From contig CAWVWF010000114.1 in NCBI GenBank assembly GCA_963933885.1, forward strand, positions 1 to 11,150: a DNA stretch of 11,150 nucleotides. The letters are read 5' to 3'. The DNA comes from CAWVWF01 sp963933885 (GTDB lineage Bacteria; Bacteroidota; Bacteroidia; Flavobacteriales_C; GCA-002722245). Below the pieces are notes generated by a model. That model was not told where the DNA came from. It ran no database searches and saw only the letters and a program-made list of their open reading frames with translations. The translations under genes and the position numbers were made by a program. Positions 1-5,026 of this stretch are shown piece after piece (the stretch's first letter is position 1; each line of letters begins with the position of its first letter).

Positions 1-1
1 G

Positions 2-61
2 GTTTATGAACAAAGCGGCCTGATAAAATTAGTCCCAAATTTACTAGGTATTCCAGTTTAG
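2..61 (+). CDS. Possible C-terminal end of an upstream gene (partial)
   Basis: Frame 2 is open from the window edge to a TAG at 59-61 and reads VYEQSGLIKLVPNLLGIPV. The other two plus frames are less convincing here. The segment is richer in G and C than the sequence after it (for example AAAGCGGCCTG), and non-coding AT-rich sequence starts soon after the stop. I do not recognise the protein. Nineteen codons are too few to prove coding, so this is only a likely tail of a gene lying to the left. It could also be the edge of a mobile element, since base composition changes after about position 100, but no inverted-repeat end can be shown. Confidence 0.3.
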   Translation, partial: VYEQSGLIKLVPNLLGIPV

Positions 62-195
62 GGGGTAGTTCCCTTTGCCTACTCGACGCCTTTTCTATCA
101 AATGAAAAATCTTTCTTTTTTTTAGTCTTTAAGCGTTGAATTAAGTAAATGCTCTTTTTTATTAGATTAATATGGCGTGGTACATAATAAGATCG

Positions 196-203
196 TACAT
201 TTG
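196..203 (+). promoter_or_regulatory. csp promoter, -7 element
   Basis: TACATTTG matches the Bacteroidota -7 consensus TAnnTTTG exactly. No clear -33 TTG is present at the expected distance upstream. Transcription would start around 208-212, leaving a leader of only about 20-25 nt before the ATG at 232. That is much shorter than the long thermosensing leaders of enterobacterial cspA. Confidence 0.6.
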
Positions 204-231
204 AAGTAGTAAAAATTATACACATATTATT

Positions 232-423
232 ATGAACAAAGGAAAAGTAAAATTCTTCAATGAAACAAAAGGTTTTGGATTTATTAACGAAGAAAGCGCT
301 GGTAAAGAACATTTTGTACACGTTTCAGGATTAATTGATGAAATTCGAGAAGGTGACGATGTTGAATTTGAATTAGAAGAAGGTAAAAAAGGATTAAATG
401 CTGTGAATGTTAAAGTAATTTAA
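232..423 (+). CDS. Cold-shock domain protein (CspA family)
   Basis: This 63-residue protein is a single cold-shock domain: a five-stranded OB fold that binds single-stranded RNA or DNA and acts in the cytoplasm as an RNA chaperone. The start MNKGKVKFFN is typical of the family. RNP1 is KGFGFI at residues 13-18. RNP2 is HFVHVS at 27-32, slightly altered from the usual DVFVHFS. The length is near the family norm of 65-70 residues. The ATG at 232 is chosen because it begins the domain and lies about 30 nt after a TAnnTTTG promoter. The gene is monocistronic, with a hairpin terminator 28 nt after the stop. Whether it is cold-induced cannot be seen in the sequence. Confidence 0.95.
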   Translation: MNKGKVKFFNETKGFGFINEESAGKEHFVHVSGLIDEIREGDDVEFELEEGKKGLNAVNVKVI

Positions 424-450
424 TCATTAACGATATTTTTTTAATACTGG

Positions 451-482
451 AAAAGCCTATCATTATTGATAGGCTTTTTTTT
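451..482 (+). terminator. Intrinsic terminator of csp
   Basis: A perfect 9-bp stem pairs AGCCTATCA (454-462) with TGATAGGCT (467-475) around a TTAT loop. It is followed by a run of T to 482, and A residues at 451-453 can extend the stem. This is a standard rho-independent terminator placed just after the csp stop. Confidence 0.9.
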
Positions 483-636
483 GTTTCAATTAATTGATGA
501 CAGTTCTTAATTAAAAAAAAAAACGCAGTCTACCGGTAACGAGTAATGATGTTTTTAATCAAATTAAAGTGTCAGAAAACACCGATTTTGGCATGATGAA
601 AACTTGAATAAAAAAGGGAGTAATCTTATAGTAAAC

Positions 637-655
637 TTTGGTGACTGTCACCAAA
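637..655. repeat. Perfect 9-bp inverted repeat, possible operator
   Basis: TTTGGTGAC and GTCACCAAA flank a single T at 646. An A run (656-660) follows on the plus strand, so the usual hairpin-plus-U-tract terminator rule is not met on either strand. The near-zero spacer suits a dimeric DNA-binding protein better than an RNA hairpin. It lies about 70 nt beyond the oxyR stop and is not next to a visible promoter, so its function is unknown. Confidence 0.6.
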
Positions 656-677
656 AAAAATCCATTGATAAACAAGA

Positions 678-705
678 GATCAAACAATAAATCAATTTGT
701 TGATC
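678..705 (-). repeat. Imperfect dyad just downstream of oxyR
   Basis: GATCAAACAA (678-687) pairs with TTGTTGATC (697-705) with one bulged base and a 9-nt loop. It lies about 20 nt past the oxyR stop on the minus strand, where a terminator would be expected. The U-rich stretch after it on that strand (660-653) is over 15 nt away, so it is at best a weak terminator. Confidence 0.3.
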
Positions 706-725
706 GATATCCATTATTGATTATA

Positions 726-1667
726 CTAATTCGGACTAATCACATCACCTTGATCATCCTTCAACATATGCTCAGGAACATTTTCTTGAATACATTTTGA
801 AAGTGCTTCAATAATAGAAATCTTAAGATGCGTGCGGTGGTGGATTAAGCTAATTTCTCTAATTGGTTGTGGATTAGCAAAAGGTTTTACAGTTCCTTCC
901 GGTTCCACATTCTTTAATTCTATGGCTTTTAAGTAAGGAACTAACGTCATTCCGAAGCCTTGATTACTTAGCTTTATCAAAGTTTCGAAACTACCACTTT
1001 CTAACTTAACTCCAGAATCGTTCTTTTTATCAAACATTGAATTACATAAGTTGATTACACTATTTCTAAAACAATGTCCTTCATGAAGTAACAATATATC
1101 GTCGGCTATAAGGTCAGAGTTGTCTATGAACTTCTCTTTATATAAACGATGATCCATTGGAGTATATGCCATGAATGGTTCGTAATACAACGGCTTCTCC
1201 ATGATTCCGTCTTGCTTTAATGGTGTTGCTAAAATAGCAGCATCCAATAAACCATTCTTTAACCTTTCTAGAATTACCTTAGTTTGTAGCTCTTCAATTT
1301 CTAATCTTACTTTTGGGTATTGAGAGATAAAACATTTTAAAAATCTAGGCAATAGGGTAGAAGCAACAGTTGGAATAATGGCTAATCTAAAATTCCCTGC
1401 TATTTCTCCTTTATGTTCTTGTATGATTTCGTTGATTCTTTTTTCTTCACTAGTAACAGTACGTGCTTGTTCTAAAATTTGAATTCCAATATCAGTTGGC
1501 TGAAGTGGTTTTCTTGACCTATCAAAAATTGTAACACCTAACTCTTCTTCTAACTTGTGTATTTGCATACTTAAGGTAGGTTGAGTTACAAAACAGCTTT
1601 CAGCTGCTCTTGCAAAATGACGGTGATTATCTACTGCGATAATATATGAAAGCTGTGTAAGTGTCAT
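726..1667 (-). CDS. oxyR: Hydrogen-peroxide-sensing LysR regulator OxyR
   Basis: A 313-residue LysR-type transcription factor. The N-terminal winged helix-turn-helix spans roughly residues 1-60 (MTLTQLSYII start; AESCFVTQPTLSMQIHKLE is the recognition region). A substrate-binding-like domain follows from about 90. The OxyR signature GHCFRNSVINLC places cysteines at 199 and 208, the same numbers and spacing as the E. coli redox pair. Peroxide-site residues T100, H198 and R201 are also present; E. coli D202 is N here. In the family, oxidation forms a 199-208 disulfide that changes DNA binding and activates antioxidant genes. The gene is divergent from trxA across 137 bp, fitting autoregulation plus control of thioredoxin. 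It has no Shine-Dalgarno. A near-consensus -7 (TAACTTTA, minus strand 1702-1695) is its best promoter candidate. The cysteine pair makes OxyR much more likely than a generic LysR protein. Confidence 0.93.
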   Translation of the reverse strand: MTLTQLSYIIAVDNHRHFARAAESCFVTQPTLSMQIHKLEEELGVTIFDRSRKPLQPTDIGIQILEQARTVTSEEKRINEIIQEHKGEIAGNFRLAIIPTVASTLLPRFLKCFISQYPKVRLEIEELQTKVILERLKNGLLDAAILATPLKQDGIMEKPLYYEPFMAYTPMDHRLYKEKFIDNSDLIADDILLLHEGHCFRNSVINLCNSMFDKKNDSGVKLESGSFETLIKLSNQGFGMTLVPYLKAIELKNVEPEGTVKPFANPQPIREISLIHHRTHLKISIIEALSKCIQENVPEHMLKDDQGDVISPN

Positions 1668-1710
1668 GATTTGATGTATTATAAATTATTTTTATAAAGT
1701 TATAAAATTT

Positions 1711-1725
1711 ATCGAATAAAACTAT
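1711..1725. promoter_or_regulatory. Candidate OxyR/LysR operator between oxyR and trxA
   Basis: ATCG-N7-CTAT resembles the OxyR half-motif ATAG-N7-CTAT with one change and contains a T-N11-A LysR core (T1712, A1724). It ends two bases before the -33 element of the trxA promoter, the usual place for a LysR activator. The adjoining second half-site is degenerate (TTAT at 1700-1703). In such AT-rich DNA the match could be chance. Confidence 0.35.
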
Positions 1726-1727
1726 TA

Positions 1728-1757
1728 TTTGTTTCAACGAATTTTAGAATATATTTG
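1728..1757 (+). promoter_or_regulatory. trxA promoter
   Basis: A TTTG -33 element (1728-1731) and a perfect TAnnTTTG -7 element, TATATTTG (1750-1757), are separated by 18 nt. This is a close match to the Bacteroidota housekeeping promoter. Initiation near 1762-1765 would give a leader of about 40 nt. Confidence 0.75.
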
Positions 1758-1766
1758 CTCTGTAAC

Positions 1767-1788
1767 AACTGATTAATGTTGATCAGTT
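1767..1788 (+). repeat. Inverted repeat in trxA leader
   Basis: AACTGAT (1767-1773) and ATCAGTT (1782-1788) form perfect 7-bp arms around an 8-nt loop. The repeat lies just after the predicted start of transcription and ends 16 nt before the trxA ATG. It could be a leader hairpin that stabilises mRNA or affects translation, or a protein-binding site. Confidence 0.5.
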
Positions 1789-1804
1789 TAAAACCAACAT
1801 AGTT

Positions 1805-2122
1805 ATGGCAACTCAATTTAACAACACTTCATTAGAAGAAAAAATAAAAAGTGGACAACCAGTAGTGGTAGATTTCTGGGCAGAATGGTGTGGACCATGT
1901 AGAATGTTAGGACCAACAATCGAACAGTTAGAAAAAGATTATACTGGTAAAGCTATTGTTGGAAAACTTAACGTAGATGAAAACAAAGAAACAGCCGCGA
2001 AATACGGAATTAGAAGCATACCAACGGTTGTGTTTTTTAATAAAGGAGAACTGGTAGAGAAATTTACCGGAGTGGCTGAGAAAAAAGTTTATGAAGAAAA
2101 AATAAATGCATTACTTAATTAA
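1805..2122 (+). CDS. trxA: Thioredoxin
   Basis: A 105-residue, single-domain cytoplasmic thioredoxin that reduces protein disulfides using electrons from thioredoxin reductase. The active site WCGPC has cysteines at 29 and 32, the conserved cis-proline is P73 in IRSIPT, and the FWAEWCGPCRM context is classical. There is no signal peptide, which separates it from periplasmic TlpA or DsbA-like proteins. Length is normal for TrxA (about 105-110). The start at 1805 gives the usual short extension before the first strand and follows a clear promoter and leader. It is divergent from oxyR, so peroxide control is likely by context. A strong hairpin follows 23 nt after the stop, so it is probably monocistronic. 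Confidence 0.97.
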   Translation: MATQFNNTSLEEKIKSGQPVVVDFWAEWCGPCRMLGPTIEQLEKDYTGKAIVGKLNVDENKETAAKYGIRSIPTVVFFNKGELVEKFTGVAEKKVYEEKINALLN

Positions 2123-2138
2123 TCGATAAGTTTATATC

Positions 2139-2146
2139 TATTTTTG
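2139..2146 (+). promoter_or_regulatory. Candidate MATE gene -7 element overlapping the trxA terminator
   Basis: TATTTTTG fits TAnnTTTG, and its last G is the first base of the trxA terminator stem. No -33 TTG stands at the right distance, and T-rich DNA makes chance matches common. If used, transcription would start inside the hairpin, removing most of its 5' arm from the MATE mRNA. Confidence 0.3.
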
Positions 2147-2186
2147 TCCGCAACCCTCATTAGGGTTGCGGACTTTCTTATTTTAT
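2146..2186 (+). terminator. Terminator after trxA
   Basis: A perfect 12-bp stem, GTCCGCAACCCT (2146-2157) with AGGGTTGCGGAC (2162-2173), encloses a CATT loop. It is followed by the T-rich stretch TTTCTTATTTTAT. It is GC-rich in an AT-rich setting, so it should be stable. It ends only 14 nt before the MATE start codon. Confidence 0.85.
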
Positions 2187-2187
2187 C

Positions 2188-3555
2188 ATGAAACAAAAGC
2201 ACAACTTATTAGTCGATCCAATAGGACCAACACTCTTCAAAATGAGTGTACCCATGTTTTTTGCAATGGTAGGATTTGCTATGTTTAATTTTTTCGATAC
2301 AAAATTTGTTGGAGAGTTAGGGACAGATCCATTGGCTGCATTATCATTTACAGTAAACACAATGTTTATCATGTTTGCGATAGCATTTGGTTTAGGAACT
2401 GGTGTTACAGCAACAATCGCAAAAGCAGTAGGAGCTGATGATGACGCGAAAGTTATAGAACTAACAACACATTCACTAATTTTAGCAGTTGTTTTTGCAT
2501 TAGGATTAATGACTATTGGTCTTCCTAATATTGAACCATTATTTAGCTTTTTTGGAGCGCCTGATGAGTTGATGGACTACATTAAGGATTACATGGTACT
2601 TTGGTATTTTGGAGTACCATTAATAATTATCCCAATGTTAGGGAATAGTGCAATAAGAGCACAAGGAAATACATTGATACCTGCACTAATAATGGGGGTA
2701 TCTATTTTGGCAAATATTATATTAGATTACGGATTGATTTTAGGAAACTTGGGAATGCCTAAATTAGAAGTGTATGGAGCTTCATTAGCAACCTTTCTTA
2801 GTAGGATACTAACCTTAGTAGCAAGTTTAAGTTTCTTGCATTTTAAGTTTGGAATGATATCCTTTAAAGGGTTTTCTTATAAGAAAATGATTCAGAGTTG
2901 GAAAGAAGTTCTTAAAATTGGAATTCCAGCCATTGCAACTCAAATGATCATTCCAATATCAATATCATTAATCGCCAAAATAGCGAGTGACTTTGAAAAT
3001 GGTAAACAACTAGTTTCAACAATTCAAACAGCTGGTAGGGTGGACTTTTTTGCACTTGCAGTTGTAGCCGCTTTAGGAGGAGTTTTGGTGCCATTTATCG
3101 CACAAAATTATGGAGCAGGAAATTTTGATAGGATTAGAAAAGCAATCGCTATTAGTAGGCGTTTTGCTTTAATATGGGGTGTTGTTTCAACGATTCTATT
3201 TATTTCAATTAGATATGAAATTGGTCCGATTTTCATGAAAGAAAATCCAGATCACATTTTCTTTAACTTCATGAGTGAATGGTATTGGATAGTACCCTAT
3301 AGCTTCGTGTTTAGAATGTTCTTTGTTATTGATACTTGTGCATTGAACGCATTTCAAAAACCAATACATACTGGAGCGTTAACATTTTTTCAAATGATAA
3401 TTCTGTATATCCCTTTGGCTATAATCCTAGGGAATGAATTTGGATATAAAGGTATTTTCTTTGCGTATCTAACTGCAACAGTAATTGGAGGGATTACCTC
3501 TTTCTTTACACAGAATAAAATGTTTAAACTGCTGAGTAAGAAATCGAAATCTTAA
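2188..3555 (+). CDS. MATE-family multidrug/toxic-compound efflux transporter
   Basis: A 455-residue inner-membrane protein with about 12 hydrophobic segments in two homologous halves. The MATE family exports cationic drugs, dyes or metabolites in exchange for H+ or Na+. Family marks: D37 in TM1 (NFFDTKFVG), the first-half motif ATIAKAVGA (75-83), N176 and D180 in NIILDYGLI, and the second-half motif VPFIAQNYGAGNFDRIR (301-317), the most diagnostic one. Length is typical (440-470). The ATG at 2188 is used because the usual short polar N-terminus before TM1 follows. The substrate cannot be told; NorM-like is the nearest description. The gene lies 14 nt after the trxA hairpin and overlaps the convergent helicase gene by 32 bp at its 3' end. 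Confidence 0.92.
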   Translation: MKQKHNLLVDPIGPTLFKMSVPMFFAMVGFAMFNFFDTKFVGELGTDPLAALSFTVNTMFIMFAIAFGLGTGVTATIAKAVGADDDAKVIELTTHSLILAVVFALGLMTIGLPNIEPLFSFFGAPDELMDYIKDYMVLWYFGVPLIIIPMLGNSAIRAQGNTLIPALIMGVSILANIILDYGLILGNLGMPKLEVYGASLATFLSRILTLVASLSFLHFKFGMISFKGFSYKKMIQSWKEVLKIGIPAIATQMIIPISISLIAKIASDFENGKQLVSTIQTAGRVDFFALAVVAALGGVLVPFIAQNYGAGNFDRIRKAIAISRRFALIWGVVSTILFISIRYEIGPIFMKENPDHIFFNFMSEWYWIVPYSFVFRMFFVIDTCALNAFQKPIHTGALTFFQMIILYIPLAIILGNEFGYKGIFFAYLTATVIGGITSFFTQNKMFKLLSKKSKS

Positions 3556-4843
3556 ACGCTTTACGCTTAATCTTTTCTTTCTTTAGTTCACGAACAAGAT
3601 CATCAGCTTTGTTTCTTGCTACTGCTACGAATGCACAGTAATCCATTACTTCAATCTTACCTAATTCGTCTTTCACAAGACCACCTTTTTGGTAAAATAA
3701 ACCAACGATATCAACCTTATTAATTCGGTCTTTTCTACCCAAACCAACATAAACAGTAACATACTTTGTACTTAAATCAACAGGTAAGTGATTAGCCAAT
3801 TCAAAAGCTTCAACATCCTTACCCATAAAATCAGGAATGAAATCATCACTTTTTAACATTACGAATGAATTCCCGTCAGCTTCCATTCTTGCAGTACGTC
3901 CATTTCTGTGGATGAATGCATCTTCTTGTGTTGGAATCTGATAATGAATAACATTTTTAATAGCTGGTATATCAATCCCTCTAGAGGCAAGATCAGTCGT
4001 AATTAAAATGTTAGTACTCCCATTTCTAAGCTTAGTCAATTCACGTTCTCTATGTTCTTGTTTTAGAGCACCATGAAATATTCCAGCAGGAATTTTATTT
4101 ATTCTTAATAATTCACCAATTCTTTCAACTGCTTCTCTGTGATTACAGAAGATGATTGTTGGTTGGTTTCCTACTCTGTAAAGTAACTCCTTAAGTTCTT
4201 CAAGTTTATCGTTTCCGGTAGACTTAACACTATATAGTTTTAAAGATCCTTCATTTCTTTTTTCACCGATGAAACTTAAAACCTTTGGGTCTTCCATTCT
4301 TGTGAATTCAGGAATTTCTTCCCCCTCAGTAGCAGAAACCAAAATTCGGTTTTCAACATAAAAAAGCTCTTCAATGATAAAACGCATGTCTTTTTCAAAA
4401 CCAAGTTCTAAAGCTTTATCGAATTCATCTAAAACCAAAGCTTTGATATTTCGAACATCAATTGTTTCTCTTCTGATATGATCAGCAATTCTACCAGGAG
4501 TCCCTACGATAAGAGTAGGAGCTTCAAGTAAATTGTTCTTTTCAATTTTAATTGGGTGACCACCATAACAGCAGTTTACCTTAAAACCAGTTTTTGCACT
4601 TTTAAAAACTTGTTCGATTTGCAAAGCCAATTCACGAGCTGGAGCTATAATTACTGCCTGAGTTATTTTACCTTCTTTAAAAGATTCTAACAAAGGAAGA
4701 AGAAAAGCAAGTGTTTTTCCAGAACCAGTTGGCGCTATTAAAACAAGATCGCTTTCATTTTTATATTCAGCGAGCATTTGAGTTTGAATAGGTTTTAATT
4801 CCTCGAAACCTAAGTTTTTAATAGCGTCTTTTGTTCTTTGCAT
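3524..4843 (-). CDS. dbpA: DbpA-type DEAD-box ATP-dependent RNA helicase
   Basis: A 439-residue RNA helicase. Q-motif region LGFEELKPIQTQ (11-22), Walker A APTGSGKT (37-44), APARELALQ (67-75), GTPGR (114-118), motif II DEFD (139-142, instead of DEAD), SAT (170-172), TTDLASRGID (282-291) and motif VI HRNGRTARM (312-320, usually HRIGRTGRA). The C-terminal ~80 residues (361-435, VTVYVGLGRKDRINKVDIVGLF to KRKAFKISIS) match the DbpA RNA-binding domain, which in E. coli recognises hairpin 92 of 23S rRNA. The likely role is late 50S subunit assembly. The start at 4843 is firm: an in-frame TAG lies five codons upstream and the helicase core starts almost at once. The TAnnTTTG box ends 4 nt before the ATG, implying leaderless mRNA. 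The 3' end overlaps the convergent MATE gene. Confidence 0.9.
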   Translation of the reverse strand: MQRTKDAIKNLGFEELKPIQTQMLAEYKNESDLVLIAPTGSGKTLAFLLPLLESFKEGKITQAVIIAPARELALQIEQVFKSAKTGFKVNCCYGGHPIKIEKNNLLEAPTLIVGTPGRIADHIRRETIDVRNIKALVLDEFDKALELGFEKDMRFIIEELFYVENRILVSATEGEEIPEFTRMEDPKVLSFIGEKRNEGSLKLYSVKSTGNDKLEELKELLYRVGNQPTIIFCNHREAVERIGELLRINKIPAGIFHGALKQEHRERELTKLRNGSTNILITTDLASRGIDIPAIKNVIHYQIPTQEDAFIHRNGRTARMEADGNSFVMLKSDDFIPDFMGKDVEAFELANHLPVDLSTKYVTVYVGLGRKDRINKVDIVGLFYQKGGLVKDELGKIEVMDYCAFVAVARNKADDLVRELKKEKIKRKAFKISISYSAV

Positions 4844-4847
4844 GGCG

Positions 4848-4855
4848 CAAAGATA
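4848..4855 (-). promoter_or_regulatory. dbpA promoter, -7 element (leaderless)
   Basis: On the minus strand TATCTTTG is a perfect TAnnTTTG, followed by CGCC and then the ATG. Initiation would fall at or within a few bases of the start codon, so there is essentially no 5' leader. No good -33 TTG is seen. Confidence 0.6.
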
Positions 4856-4997
4856 CTAATTAAAAGGAGTATAAATGAAGTAAAAAAATGATGTTTAATT
4901 ATCCGATAAATCTAATTAAGTAGTCGTATAAAATACTTACGCTTCAAATTGTTCAAAAGTTAACCCTCATAAAGGATTAGAAGTGTTTTGATTTTGT

Positions 4998-5005
4998 TAA
5001 CTTTG
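4998..5005 (+). promoter_or_regulatory. guaB promoter, -7 element
   Basis: TAACTTTG is a perfect TAnnTTTG, followed by CGCC as in the divergent dbpA promoter. Transcription would start near 5010-5013, leaving a leader of about 15 nt. This rules out translation from the upstream ATG at 4988 and supports the start at 5027. Confidence 0.7.
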
Positions 5006-5026
5006 CGCCAATTTAACAGGCTAATT

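Larger units (their letters stand above)
424..725. other. Spacer between csp and oxyR
   Basis: About 300 bases without a credible gene. It contains the csp terminator, an 11-base A tract (513-523), a small TACCGGTA palindrome (531-538), a perfect 9-bp dyad (637-655) and a weaker dyad (678-705). An ATG at 546 opens only a 16-codon frame with no leader or family resemblance. No TAnnTTTG promoter was found pointing into a gene. Confidence 0.6.

Noticed and set aside
79..321. Minus-strand 80-codon open frame across the csp promoter and gene
   Set aside because: It lies antisense to the csp gene and promoter, its translation is low-complexity F/K/S-rich, and it has no family features.
546..596. 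Possible 16-codon small gene after csp
   Set aside because: It is too short, has no promoter or leader, and matches nothing known.
637..660. Dyad as a rho-independent terminator of oxyR or csp
   Set aside because: On the plus strand it is followed by A rather than T; on the minus strand the T run comes before the stem, and the spacer is only one base.
2178..2372. Minus-strand 64-codon open frame
   Set aside because: It is antisense to the clear MATE reading frame and begins inside it, with no promoter.
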